Shown here in pieces: positions 25,108 to 33,316 of a stretch of 64,000 bases of DNA. A program made the position numbers and the translations under genes. The first letter of the stretch is position 1. Each line of letters begins with the position of its first letter. The stretch covers positions 329,343 through 393,342 of the forward strand of contig NZ_AUQY01000005.1 of assembly GCF_000468535.1 (NCBI RefSeq). The letters run 5' to 3'. Source of the stretch: Peptoniphilus mikwangii (GTDB lineage: Bacteria > Bacillota > Clostridia > Tissierellales > Peptoniphilaceae). The notes under the pieces were generated by a model, which was given only the letters and a program-made list of their open reading frames with translations, did no database searches and was not told the origin of the DNA.

Positions 25108-26833
25108 TAAGCTCGCCTCCTCTGTTTTGGGTTTGGGCAATTTCATGATAGATTTTATTTGTTCTGATAAGCTCGTCATGAGTGCCTACTGCATTTATTT
25201 CTCCGTTATCCATTACTATTATATAGTTACAATTTGCAAGAGAATTTATTCTTTGCGATATAGTTATTTTTGTAAGTTCGGGGTTTGTAGCTTTAAGTGC
25301 TTCTACAAATTTAATTTCAGTTGAGTTATCAAGTGCAGATGTAGAGTCATCTAAAATTAAAACTTTTGGATTTTTTAATAGAGCCCTTGCAATGCAAAGT
25401 CTTTGACGTTGACCGCCGGAGAAGTTTGTTCCGCCTCTTTCGACTTTTCTGTCATATCCGTCCTTATCTTCCATGATGAAGTCATGAGCCTGTGCAATTT
25501 TTGCAGCATTTATTACCTCATCGATGCTTGCATTTTCATTTCCCCATTTTAAATTTTCAAGGACAGTTCCGGTAAACAACTGATTTTTTTGCAAAACAAT
25601 TGAAATGCTGTCTCTTAGTGACTTTAAATTGTATTTTCTCACATCAATTCCTCCGATTTTAACACTACCCGATAATGTGTCATACAACCTTGGAATTAAG
25701 GATACGAGAGTTGTTTTAGAAGAACCTGTTGCTCCGATAATACCTACGTTATCTCCGGATTTTATAGATAAATTTATATTTTTAAGACTTAGTTTATTTT
25801 CGTTTTTAAAGTAAGAGAAATTTACATTTTCAAAATTAATACTTCCATCTGAAATCACAGTTATTCCATTTTTATCTGATGTCAGAGAAGGATTTTTATT
25901 TAAAACTTCTACGATTCTCCCGGTACTGTTTCTTGAAATAATTAAATTTACAAGTACCATAGACATCAGCATTAAAGAAATTTGAATCTGAAAAGAGTAG
26001 GTTATAAGGCTTAACAGTTGTCCTGTTGTAAGATTACCTGCAACTATAAATTTTGTTCCAATCCATGCAATAAAAATTGTAAGAAAATAAACCGAAAATT
26101 GCATAAGAGGAGCTGATAGGGCTATCAGTTTAGAAACCTTGGAATAATTATTAAATAATTTTTTTGAAGTACTTTTAAATTTTTCGCTTTCATGATTTTC
26201 TCTGTCAAAGCTTTTTACAACTCTTATGCCGAGTAAGTTTTCGGAAACAATAGTATTTAGTTTATCATAGGTTTTAAATATAATTTCAAATATTGGAAAT
26301 GCTTTTGAAATTATAAAGTAGATGCCGATGATTAGTATCGGGAAGATTAATAGAAAATTTAAAGATAGAGATCTATTTATTCTAAGACTCATTAAAAAAG
26401 AAAAGATGAGCATTAATGGAGCTCTTATTGCAAGCCTTATGCTCATTTGAAATGCAATTTGAACATTTTGAACATCGGTTGTCATCCTTGTTACTAAAGA
26501 GCCTTTTGAGAAACTGTCTATATCTTCAAATGAATAGCTTTGTATTTTTTTAAACATTGCATATCTTAAATTTTTTGCAAGACCTGATGATGCTTTGGTT
26601 GCAAAGTAACCGGAGAGTATTCCGGAAAACAGAGCTATAATTACGCATAGTATCAATAAAAATCCCATCTTAAATAAATCTTCTTTGGAACCTAATGTGA
26701 TTCCTCTGTCAATTATTAAACTCATTAGATACGGAATGGCAATATCCATAAATACTTCGACGATTACACAAGATGGAGATAAGAAAGAATATATTTTATA
26801 TTCGTTTAAATAAGATATAATTTTTTTAATCAT
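25094..26833 (-). CDS. ABC exporter half-transporter, subunit with degenerate catalytic Glu
   Basis: TMD-NBD half-exporter of 579 residues: six helices (about 15-300), then NBD with Walker A GATGSSKTT, signature FSGGQRQR and Walker B VLILDDSTSALD. The residue after the Walker B Asp is Asp instead of the catalytic Glu, and the switch region reads SQRINS in place of the usual AHR histidine. This pattern fits the non-hydrolysing side of heterodimeric exporters such as TM287/288 and LmrCD. First gene of the two-gene operon. The substrate cannot be predicted. Confidence 0.9.
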   Translation of the reverse strand: MIKKIISYLNEYKIYSFLSPSCVIVEVFMDIAIPYLMSLIIDRGITLGSKEDLFKMGFLLILCVIIALFSGILSGYFATKASSGLAKNLRYAMFKKIQSYSFEDIDSFSKGSLVTRMTTDVQNVQIAFQMSIRLAIRAPLMLIFSFLMSLRINRSLSLNFLLIFPILIIGIYFIISKAFPIFEIIFKTYDKLNTIVSENLLGIRVVKSFDRENHESEKFKSTSKKLFNNYSKVSKLIALSAPLMQFSVYFLTIFIAWIGTKFIVAGNLTTGQLLSLITYSFQIQISLMLMSMVLVNLIISRNSTGRIVEVLNKNPSLTSDKNGITVISDGSINFENVNFSYFKNENKLSLKNINLSIKSGDNVGIIGATGSSKTTLVSLIPRLYDTLSGSVKIGGIDVRKYNLKSLRDSISIVLQKNQLFTGTVLENLKWGNENASIDEVINAAKIAQAHDFIMEDKDGYDRKVERGGTNFSGGQRQRLCIARALLKNPKVLILDDSTSALDNSTEIKFVEALKATNPELTKITISQRINSLANCNYIIVMDNGEINAVGTHDELIRTNKIYHEIAQTQNRGGELNEQK

Positions 26834-26941
26834 ATTGCCTCCTTTTAAATAATATTTTACAATATAAAGAAAACTTAGATTAAGATTATATACCTAAAAA
26901 AAATAAAATGTAAGTAAAATTTTTTAAGGCGGTGAAATTTA

Positions 26942-27448
26942 TTGGAGCTTAAAATTTTAGATATGATTTCTACAATCAGAAATCCGATTTTGGATAAGAT
27001 TATGATTTTTATATCAACACTTGGAAATGTAGGAGCAATATTTATTATAATAGGATTGTTTTTATTTATAAGAAAAGATACAAGGCGGATTGGACTTACT
27101 GTTTTAATTTCACTTTTGTTTTGTTTAATATTCGGAAATATTATATTAAAGCCGTTGATAGGAAGAGTTAGACCATATGATGCCAATAATGTAAAAATAA
27201 TAGTGAAGCATTTAAAAGATGCATCTTTTCCATCGGGACATACATTTTCCGCTGTGGCATGTGCAATGAGTGTGAGCTTTTACAATAGAAGATACGGAAG
27301 AATTTTATTTGTTTTTGCAACGCTTATGGCATTTTCAAGAATGTATTTATATTTACATTATCCGACTGACATATTGGGAGGAGCAGTTCTTGGAATTTTT
27401 TGCGCGTTACTTAGCAGAGAAGTTATGAAGTCGGATAAATTAGAATAA
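26942..27448 (+). CDS. PAP2-family membrane phosphatase
   Basis: Integral membrane phosphatase (168 residues) of the type 2 phosphatidic acid phosphatase family, which includes undecaprenyl-pyrophosphate phosphatases and PgpB-like enzymes. All three motifs are present: KPLIGRVRP (about 77-85), PSGHTFS (about 100-106) with the catalytic His, and SRMYLYLHYPTDILGG (about 134-149) with the nucleophilic His. Five or so helices. The start is TTG at 26942, after a GGCGGTG ribosome-like site; no ATG is available before the first conserved segment. Convergent with tadA through a shared terminator. Confidence 0.88.
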   Translation: MELKILDMISTIRNPILDKIMIFISTLGNVGAIFIIIGLFLFIRKDTRRIGLTVLISLLFCLIFGNIILKPLIGRVRPYDANNVKIIVKHLKDASFPSGHTFSAVACAMSVSFYNRRYGRILFVFATLMAFSRMYLYLHYPTDILGGAVLGIFCALLSREVMKSDKLE

Positions 27449-27481
27449 ATAAGAGAGGTTAATTAACCTCTCTTATTTATT
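27444..27481. terminator. Shared bidirectional terminator of the PAP2 gene and tadA
   Basis: Perfect 38-base palindrome (AATAAATAAGAGAGGTTAA and its complement). The stop codons of the two convergent genes both lie inside it. Confidence 0.82.
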
Positions 27482-27924
27482 CTAAGCTCTATAAAAAAAT
27501 TTGATATTAAATTTTTACAATCGTCTTCCAAAATTCCAAATTCACATTCACAAGTATGGTTAAAATTATAGTTAAGTAAATTTATTTTACTTCCACAACA
27601 ACCGAATCTTTCATTTTTAGCTCCGATGTAAATTTTTTTAAGCCTGAAATTCAGAATTGCACCGGCACACATTGCACAAGGTTCTAATGTTACATACATT
27701 GTACAATCTTCAAGATGATAGGAGTTTAAAAATTTAGAGGCCTCTTTCATTGCGATAAGTTCTGCATGAGCTGAGGCATCTTTTAAAAGTTCTTTCTTAT
27801 TAAATCCTCTGCCGATTATCTCGTCGTTAAAGACTATAATTGCTCCGATTGGAATATCACCGTTGTCATATGAAATTTTTGCGAGTTTTAAAGCTTCATT
27901 CATAAAAAAATCATTTCTATTCAA
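27463..27924 (-). CDS. tadA: tRNA-specific adenosine deaminase TadA
   Basis: Zinc-dependent deaminase (153 residues) producing inosine at the wobble position of tRNA-Arg(ACG). The zinc/proton-shuttle motif HAELIAMKEA is at about 53-62 and PCAMCAGAI at about 82-90, exactly as in the tRNA-adenosine branch; the N-terminal FMNEALKLAKIS helix and the SKINLLNY segment also fit. In Bacilli this gene is followed by the SRP RNA and dnaX; here the divergent upstream side holds a structured RNA instead. Confidence 0.93.
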   Translation of the reverse strand: MNRNDFFMNEALKLAKISYDNGDIPIGAIIVFNDEIIGRGFNKKELLKDASAHAELIAMKEASKFLNSYHLEDCTMYVTLEPCAMCAGAILNFRLKKIYIGAKNERFGCCGSKINLLNYNFNHTCECEFGILEDDCKNLISNFFIELRINKRG

Positions 27925-27995
27925 AGTATCACCATTTAAATTTTAGCATAAATAAAAAAATTTTCAAAAAAATTAAAAATTTTTTAAAAAAGGTG

Positions 27996-28024
27996 TTTAC
28001 AAAAGTATCACTTTAGGGTATAAT
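27996..28024 (+). promoter_or_regulatory. Near-consensus promoter of the structured RNA
   Basis: TTTACA (-35), exactly 17 bases, TATAAT (-10). The predicted start, about 28031-28032, coincides with the first base pair of the 5' hairpin of the RNA. Confidence 0.8.
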
Positions 28025-28030
28025 AACAAT

Positions 28031-28474
28031 ACCAAGATAAAACAATATAAATTCTTGGGATGAAACTTGACAATTCTATCCAACTTTTAAGAAATCACCA
28101 ATAGGGTGTTAATATAGATGTTAAGTTATATAATATAATATGATGTGAAAAAACATCTTGTATAGTATAGGACTGTAAGCTTTCTAAAATTCAATGGGCA
28201 ACAGATTTTAGGTAAAAAAGTTAAAGAAATATACTTACAAATCAAGAAAAGTTGAACGTTAAGTTAATGTAAGAACGTTAAATAAAATGAGTTGTATAAA
28301 GACTCATAATTATAAAAATATTAAAATAATCTTATAGCATGGATAATAAAAAACTATAAGAAAATAAATGAACAGGAGTAGATAGAACAGTGATAGAACC
28401 AAAAAGATATCGTTGGATGGAATTGTCAAACTAAAAAGATAGTGAACTGATAAATAAAGTACACTATCTTTTTT
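28031..28474 (+). ncRNA. Large structured non-coding RNA, unclassified
   Basis: Roughly 445 bases transcribed from a near-consensus promoter and ended by an intrinsic terminator, with no plausible ORF or start site. Helices I could pair: 28032-28037 with 28053-28058; a long closing helix 28067-28084 with 28412-28429 (18 consecutive pairs, one G-U); inside it CACC 28096-28099 / GGTG 28105-28108; GATGT 28142-28146 / ACATC 28153-28157; TGTAAG 28174-28179 / CTTACA 28234-28239 enclosing CTAAAAT 28184-28190 / ATTTTAG 28205-28211; AACGTT 28255-28260 / 28274-28279; ATGAGT 28287-28292 / ACTCAT 28302-28307; CTTATAG 28331-28337 / CTATAAG 28354-28360. I see none of the hallmark sequences of RNase P, tmRNA, 6S or SRP RNA. 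A ROOL-, OLE- or GOLLD-like large RNA cannot be excluded. Confidence 0.78.
28433..28473 (+). terminator. Terminator of the structured RNA
   Basis: 12-bp stem AAAAAGATAGTG / CACTATCTTTTT with a 17-base loop, continuing into T; directly after the closing helix of the RNA. Confidence 0.85.
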
Positions 28475-28634
28475 ATTGTTTAAAATTTAAGTTGAATTAT
28501 CGAGGATGATAAATTTCAGTTGATTATTTTTAAAATCTTGAGCAAAATAAATTATAAAAATATTTTAATAAAAAATTTGAATTATTTAAAATTACATATC
28601 CAAAATTTAAAAATATAAAATTGAAAATAAAAAA

Positions 28635-28650
28635 ACTCCCGAAAGGGAGT
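28635..28650 (-). terminator. Terminator of the DUF1858 gene
   Basis: ACTCCC / GGGAGT stem with a GAAA-type loop and a seven-T run on the minus strand, 4 bases past the stop. Confidence 0.75.
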
Positions 28651-28653
28651 ATT

Positions 28654-28854
28654 TTATTCAGGTTGTTCTTGTGTATTAAGCGCTTCTACCAATAAGTCGA
28701 CATTTAATCCATGGACAAGAGCCGCCTCTTCAAGAGATTCCATTTGGCTTGCAGGGCACATTACACAACCCATTCCAAAACTCATAAGAGTTCCGATAGA
28801 TTCAGGCTTATTTGCAAGAAGTTCGCCTATTATTGTATCTTTTGTAACTTTCAT
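28654..28854 (-). CDS. DUF1858 domain protein
   Basis: Small cytoplasmic protein of 66 residues that consists only of a DUF1858 domain. MKVTKDTIIGELLANKPES leads into GTLMSFGMGCVMCPAS with a CxxC pair (Cys30, Cys33), then a helix SLEEAALVHGL. In anaerobes such stand-alone domains resemble the N-terminus of ScdA/RIC-type and hybrid-cluster-linked proteins and have been suggested to bind metal or iron-sulfur clusters; no biochemical role is established. GGAGG precedes the ATG. Alone between two terminator-bounded units. Confidence 0.85.
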   Translation of the reverse strand: MKVTKDTIIGELLANKPESIGTLMSFGMGCVMCPASQMESLEEAALVHGLNVDLLVEALNTQEQPE

Positions 28855-28883
28855 TCTATATACCTCCTAATAATATTTACCCA

Positions 28884-29804
28884 TTAGTTTTTAAATTCAA
28901 TAGCAGATAGACTTTTAAAATTTGAATTTTTATTTTCATCTTCATAAAAACCTAAAATCAATTTGAATTTTTTCTTTTTATCAACAGATTTTAAAATTTC
29001 ATCTAAATTGATTTCATTTGATTTAAGTGTCATAAATTCTGATTTTTCACCTTGTTCAATTTTTAAAATTGGAGAAATAACAAATTTTCCGTCATATTTT
29101 AAGTGAACCGGTTTTAATACTACAGAATTGTTTGATGCTTCATAGATAGCTTTTGCAGAGACTTGTTTTTCTCCATTTACAAGAAATACAATTGATTTTG
29201 CAATAGATGTAAAATCTTCAATTTTTAAGGATTTTATATCTGATATTTTTATTGATTTAGAATTGGAAATAATATCTGTTGCTATTGCTTTTATTTCAAT
29301 TTTTTCTCTCTGTATTAAATCTGTAGGTTCAATTTTTTCAGATTTAATTATAACGGTGTCTTCTTTTTCATCATAATCTACATAAAATCCGATTGTTTGT
29401 CCAAGATCTCTCAGTTTGAAAAAATTATTTCCGTTTATATTGTATCCGTCATAATAAATTTCGTTCCCATCAATTGTAATATTTTGTGTGGATTTTTTTG
29501 CATCAAGATTTTTATTTTCAGTTGTGGTTAAATCCGAACTGAGTTTAGTATAGCTTTTATCTCTTGATATTTCAATTATTTTCTTTTCTTCATTATATTC
29601 AATATTAAATTGAACTTTAGAGTTATTGAGTATTGCTGCAATATCTCTGAGTTTGAAATAATTATTTCCATCAATATTATAGGCCTCAAGTTTAACCTCA
29701 TTGTTATCAAAAGTAACTTTTTGATCTGTCGGTAATACTTGTGCATATACGTTCTTTGCAATCAAAGTGCAAAGAAATAGTGATAAAACTAATATTTTTT
29801 TCAT
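28884..29804 (-). CDS. Secreted protein with two copper-amine-oxidase N-terminal-like stalk domains
   Basis: Protein of 306 residues starting at the ATG at 29804, which has GGAGG eight bases upstream. Signal peptide MKKILVLSLFLCTLIAKNVYA (cleavage near 21). Two stalk repeats follow, about 27-75 and 98-148, each with the motif DGNNYFKLRDI / NGNNFFKLRDL and a trailing IIEIS or VIIKS strand, as in Cu_amine_oxidN1-like domains of Clostridia. The C-terminal half (about 160-306), with repeated DLKSIKIED and FKLILGFYED strands, is unrecognised. Probably exported and wall-associated; catalytic function is not implied by these domains. Confidence 0.75.
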   Translation of the reverse strand: MKKILVLSLFLCTLIAKNVYAQVLPTDQKVTFDNNEVKLEAYNIDGNNYFKLRDIAAILNNSKVQFNIEYNEEKKIIEISRDKSYTKLSSDLTTTENKNLDAKKSTQNITIDGNEIYYDGYNINGNNFFKLRDLGQTIGFYVDYDEKEDTVIIKSEKIEPTDLIQREKIEIKAIATDIISNSKSIKISDIKSLKIEDFTSIAKSIVFLVNGEKQVSAKAIYEASNNSVVLKPVHLKYDGKFVISPILKIEQGEKSEFMTLKSNEINLDEILKSVDKKKKFKLILGFYEDENKNSNFKSLSAIEFKN

Positions 29805-29892
29805 TTTATTACCTCCTTCAATAATTATAAAGGCTTTAAGCATTAAAGTCTACCATATGTATAGTATAATGAAAAAAGAAAAGAGATGCCAT

Positions 29893-30130
29893 ATGAGTTC
29901 GGGTGATGAATATTTAGATTATATTTTGAAGCAGTTAAGTGGACTTTCGGGATTAAATATAGAAAGTTGATGGTATTATAAGGGAGAGATTGTTTTGAAG
30001 ATTTATGACGATAAATTTTTTATTAAGTGAGCTAAGTTTAGGAAACCATTTATTGAAATATAGTTTATGTGAAATCATATGGCGGATAAAGAATATGATT
30101 TTTGTAAGCGGAAAAATAAGATAAATAAAT
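29893..30130 (+). pseudogene. Decayed TfoX N-terminal-domain gene
   Basis: The frame from ATG 29893 reads MSSGDEYLDYILKQLSGLSG, the well-known opening of small TfoX/Sxy N-terminal-domain proteins, then breaks at a TGA near 29968. Past the stop, YYKGEIVLKIYDDKFFIK follows (about 29971-30028), matching the family's next motif (YYKGKxxGGIYDDRxLxK), and ends at another TGA. Further decayed sequence follows with several stops. At least two nonsense changes and a probable small deletion (loss of the RxMMGEY block) make this a pseudogene. RBS is weak. Confidence 0.75.
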
Positions 30131-30277
30131 TTTTAAGAGTTCTAAGGGGAATTATAATTTTTAATTATAATAGAGAGGGATTATATTGTGTAATTGAAGT
30201 GCTTTAGCAATTGAGTTTTATAGCGAAATAAACAGGAAAAAACTGCTTAAAAAAATTTTTTATTAGCTTTAAAGTGA

Positions 30278-30306
30278 TTGATATTATATTTTTGTTTTGA
30301 TATAAT
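30278..30306 (+). promoter_or_regulatory. Promoter of the gcd-gct operon
   Basis: TTGATA, 17-base spacer, TATAAT, 51 bases before the gcdD ATG. Confidence 0.7.
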
Positions 30307-30357
30307 GAAAATAAGTTGGAATTCATTCTACATTATGAAATTTGAGGAGGTGTAATA

Positions 30358-30657
30358 ATGTGGCAAGGAACTAGTATGACTATCGGAGAAGCCTTTCAAG
30401 TAGCTTTAACAGGATTTTCGATAGTTTTCTTGGCTCTAATTTCAATAGCTTTATTCGTAAAAATAATTTCATCAGTAGTAAATTCTGTAGTGAAAGAAGA
30501 GAATAAGCCTGCGAGTGCTCCGAGTCCGGCACCTGTGAAGGTTGCTGAAGATAAAACTGATAAGGCATTAGTTGCTGCAATAATTGCTGCAGTGAGTGCT
30601 GAAATGAGACAGTCAGTAGACAAATTTAAGATAGTATCTATAAATGAAAAGAAATAA
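30358..30657 (+). CDS. gcdD: Glutaconyl-CoA decarboxylase delta subunit (OadG family)
   Basis: Small membrane subunit (99 residues) of a Na+-translocating biotin decarboxylase. One N-terminal TM helix (about 14-38, [20 protein letters not shown]) is followed by a linker rich in Ala, Pro and Ser and a C-terminal helix, the usual OadG/GcdD layout; [14 protein letters not shown] is a family signature. AGGAGG precedes the ATG. It begins the operon gcdD-gcdC-gcdB-gctA-gctB-gcdA; neighbours make glutaconyl-CoA rather than oxaloacetate or methylmalonyl-CoA the substrate. Confidence 0.88.
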   Translation: MWQGTSMTIGEAFQVALTGFSIVFLALISIALFVKIISSVVNSVVKEENKPASAPSPAPVKVAEDKTDKALVAAIIAAVSAEMRQSVDKFKIVSINEKK

Positions 30658-30680
30658 TTATGAAGGGGAGAATAATTAAA

Positions 30681-31103
30681 ATGAAGTATCAAGTAAAAGT
30701 AGACGGAAAAGTTTTTGAAGTAGAAGTGGAAAAAGTATCAGGCGCAAGTAAATCACTTACTATGGCAGATTTTGGCGCACCGGCGCCAGCACCGGTATCT
30801 GCACCTGTACAACAGGCAGCACCTACTCCTGCACCTGCAGCACCGGCACCTAAGGCAGAACCGGCACCGGCACCTAAAGCAGCATCAACAGGTGGAGAGC
30901 AAGTTTTAGCACCAATGCCTGGAAATATTTGGAAAATAGTAGCAGCAGATGGCTCACAAGTTAAAGCCGGAGAAGTTATAGTAATTCTTGAAGCGATGAA
31001 GATGGAAAATGAAATAGTAGCACCATGTGACGGTACAGTTTCTATAAAAGTTACAACAGGACAAACAGTTGATACAGATGCACTTATAGCAGAAGTTAAG
31101 TAA
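30681..31103 (+). CDS. gcdC: Glutaconyl-CoA decarboxylase biotin carrier (gamma) subunit
   Basis: Biotin carboxyl carrier protein of 140 residues. N-terminal about 30 residues form a small beta region, then a flexible linker of Ala-Pro repeats (about 33-70), then the biotinyl domain (about 75-140) with EAMKMENEI, biotin on Lys107. This subunit carries CO2 from the carboxyltransferase (GcdA) to the membrane decarboxylase (GcdB). The start at 30681 follows GGGGAG; a longer frame adds seven residues. The linker is GC-rich relative to the genome because of its Ala and Pro codons. Confidence 0.93.
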   Translation: MKYQVKVDGKVFEVEVEKVSGASKSLTMADFGAPAPAPVSAPVQQAAPTPAPAAPAPKAEPAPAPKAASTGGEQVLAPMPGNIWKIVAADGSQVKAGEVIVILEAMKMENEIVAPCDGTVSIKVTTGQTVDTDALIAEVK

Positions 31104-31119
31104 TTTAGGAGGAGTTAAA

Positions 31120-32262
31120 GTGATTTTTTTCGAAGCATTATCAGGTATTTTAGCTGAGTCGGGCTTTGCTCACATGACTTGGCAACAAGGGGTAATGATT
31201 CTAATATCCTTCGTATTATTATATCTTGCTATTAGAAAGGGTTTTGAACCTCTTCTATTATTGCCTATTGCTTTTGGTATGATGCTTGCAAATTTACCTG
31301 AGGCAAATCTTATGAGAGAGGCTGATCCTTGGTATACTCAAGGGGTATTGAGAATTATTTACGGTGGAGTTAAATCTAATTTATTCCCATGCCTAATATT
31401 TATGGGTGTAGGTGCAATGACAGACTTCGGTCCTCTTATTGCAAATCCTATTTCATTATTATTGGGTTCAGCAGCACAATTTGGAATTTATATTGCATTT
31501 ATAATAGCTATAGCTTCAGGAAAGTTTACACCTCAAGAGGCAGCATCAATAGCTATTATCGGAGGAGCGGACGGTCCTACTGCAATTTATGTTACAAATA
31601 ATTTGGCACCGGAGTTATTGGCTCCTATAGCAGTAGCAGCTTATTCATATATGGCACTTATACCGTTAATTCAACCGCCAATTATGAAGGCTCTTACCAC
31701 TCAAAAAGAACGTGAAACAAAAATGGTAGCTCTTAGAAAAGTTTCTAAGACAGAAAAAGTAGTTTTCCCGGTAGTTGTAATATTATTTACAGCTTTGTTA
31801 TTACCTTCAGTAGCACCACTTCTTGGTATGCTTATGCTTGGTAATTTATTTAAGGAATCCGGAGTTACTGAAAGACTTTCAGATACAGCACAAAATGCTC
31901 TTATGAACATTGTTACAATAATGCTTGGAACAACAGTCGGAGCAACTGCAAACGGAGAGATATTTTTAAGTCTTAAAACTATAATAATTATATGCCTTGG
32001 ACTTGTTGCATTTGCATTTGCAACAGTTGGAGGAATATTATTCGGAAAGGTTCTATATTATGTAACCGGCGGAAAAATAAATCCGCTTATCGGATCAGCA
32101 GGTGTATCTGCAGTACCTATGGCTGCACGTGTAGCTCAAGTTGAAGGTAGAAAATATAATCCTACCAACTTCTTATTAATGCATGCCATGGGACCGAATG
32201 TTGCCGGAGTAATAGGATCTGCAGTAGCAGCCGGAGTATTTTTAATAATATTCGGTAGTTGA
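31120..32262 (+). CDS. gcdB: Glutaconyl-CoA decarboxylase beta subunit, Na+ pump
   Basis: Integral membrane decarboxylase (380 residues) of the OadB/MmdB/GcdB family, coupling decarboxylation of carboxybiotin to Na+ export. Conserved segments: the [20 protein letters not shown]-type region (about 92-110), [13 protein letters not shown] (about 146-158) with the Na+-site Asp, and the C-terminal [14 protein letters not shown] (about 325-338). About nine to eleven helices. Translation starts at GTG 31120, eight bases after GGAGG. Downstream is a hairpin (32280-32310) before gctA. Confidence 0.93.
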   Translation: MIFFEALSGILAESGFAHMTWQQGVMILISFVLLYLAIRKGFEPLLLLPIAFGMMLANLPEANLMREADPWYTQGVLRIIYGGVKSNLFPCLIFMGVGAMTDFGPLIANPISLLLGSAAQFGIYIAFIIAIASGKFTPQEAASIAIIGGADGPTAIYVTNNLAPELLAPIAVAAYSYMALIPLIQPPIMKALTTQKERETKMVALRKVSKTEKVVFPVVVILFTALLLPSVAPLLGMLMLGNLFKESGVTERLSDTAQNALMNIVTIMLGTTVGATANGEIFLSLKTIIIICLGLVAFAFATVGGILFGKVLYYVTGGKINPLIGSAGVSAVPMAARVAQVEGRKYNPTNFLLMHAMGPNVAGVIGSAVAAGVFLIIFGS

Positions 32263-32279
32263 TGTTAAGATGTTTATTT

Positions 32280-32310
32280 CAATTGGGGATCTTTTCGAGA
32301 TTCTCAATTG
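32280..32310 (+). other. Intercistronic hairpin between gcdB and gctA
   Basis: A 13-bp stem (CAATTGGGGATCT with GAGATTCTCAATTG, two G-U pairs) and a small loop, 17 bases past the gcdB stop. No long T run follows, so it looks like an mRNA-processing or stability element rather than a terminator. Confidence 0.5.
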
Positions 32311-32351
32311 TTCTATGTAATAATAAGTGAAAAATAAAAGGAGGCATTACA

Positions 32352-33314
32352 TTGAGTAAGATTTATAGTTTAAAAGATGCTATAAGTAAATTTGTAGAAG
32401 ATGGAGATGTAATATCTTTCGGTGGATTTACCACAAACAGAAAGCCATATGCAGCTGTTTATGAAATTCTTCGCCAAGGAAAGAAAGATTTTATCGCTGA
32501 AGCAGGTCCTGCAGGCGGAGACTGGGATATGATGATTGGAGAAAATAGAGTTAAAGCATATATAAACTGTTATACTGCAAACTCAGGTTATACTAATGTT
32601 TCAAGAAGATTTAGAAAAGCAATTGAAGCCGGAACATTATTATTTGAAGACTATTCACAAGACGTAGAAATGTTAAGACTTCATGCAGCATCATTAGGTC
32701 TTCCTTATTTACCGGTTAAATTGATGATGGGTACAGACCTTGTTGATAAATGGGGAATTTCAAAAGAAGAAAGACAAAAAATAGATAAACTTCCAAATGA
32801 CAAATATGTATATGTAGAAAATCCATTTAACGGAGATAAAAAAGTGGTAGCAGTACCGGTTCCTGTAATTGATACAGCAGTAATCCACGTTCAAGTTGCT
32901 TCTCCGGATGGAACATGTAGAATTATCGGAGATGAATTCCATGATGTTGATATTGCAGTAGCTGCAAGAAAAACTATAGTAACTTGTGAAGAATTGGTAA
33001 GTAATGAAGAAATCAGACTTGATCCGACTCTTAATTCAATTCCGGGATTCTGCGTTGATGCTGTAGTTCATCTACCATATGGTGCACATCCATCTCAATG
33101 TTATGATTATTATGACTATGATTCCAGCTTCTACAAGATGTATGATGTAGTAAGTAAAGATGAAGAAAGCTTTAACAATTATATGAAAGAATGGGTTTAT
33201 GATATAGAAGATCATAATCAATATCTTGATAAATTAGGAGCAACAAGACTTCTTAATTTAAAACCTGTAAAAGGCTTTGGATATGCTACAAATGTCCTAA
33301 AGGAGGTTAAATAA
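32352..33314 (+). CDS. gctA: Glutaconate CoA-transferase subunit A
   Basis: Alpha chain (320 residues) of the class I CoA-transferase that activates (R)-2-hydroxyglutarate using glutaconyl- or acetyl-CoA. The N-terminal SFGGFTTNRKPYA (about 21-33) is the class I CoA-transferase glycine motif, ending in the long GctA-specific C-terminal tail (HNQYLDKLGA). The initiation codon is TTG at 32352, eleven bases after AGGAGG. The gene stops 2 bases before gctB. It has similar length to the Acidaminococcus enzyme. Confidence 0.93.
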   Translation: MSKIYSLKDAISKFVEDGDVISFGGFTTNRKPYAAVYEILRQGKKDFIAEAGPAGGDWDMMIGENRVKAYINCYTANSGYTNVSRRFRKAIEAGTLLFEDYSQDVEMLRLHAASLGLPYLPVKLMMGTDLVDKWGISKEERQKIDKLPNDKYVYVENPFNGDKKVVAVPVPVIDTAVIHVQVASPDGTCRIIGDEFHDVDIAVAARKTIVTCEELVSNEEIRLDPTLNSIPGFCVDAVVHLPYGAHPSQCYDYYDYDSSFYKMYDVVSKDEESFNNYMKEWVYDIEDHNQYLDKLGATRLLNLKPVKGFGYATNVLKEVK

Positions 33315-33316
33315 CA

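Noticed and set aside
28374-28400. AGGAG followed by GTG, and the doubled GATAGAAC, within the structured RNA as a possible small ORF
   Set aside because: The frame from the GTG stops at once (GTGATAG); no ORF of useful length exists, supporting a non-coding role.
28032-28429. SRP RNA, RNase P RNA, tmRNA or 6S RNA identity for the structured RNA
   Set aside because: SRP core GGAAGCAGC, RNase P GGAAAGTCC-type core, the tmRNA tRNA-like end and 6S features were looked for and not found.
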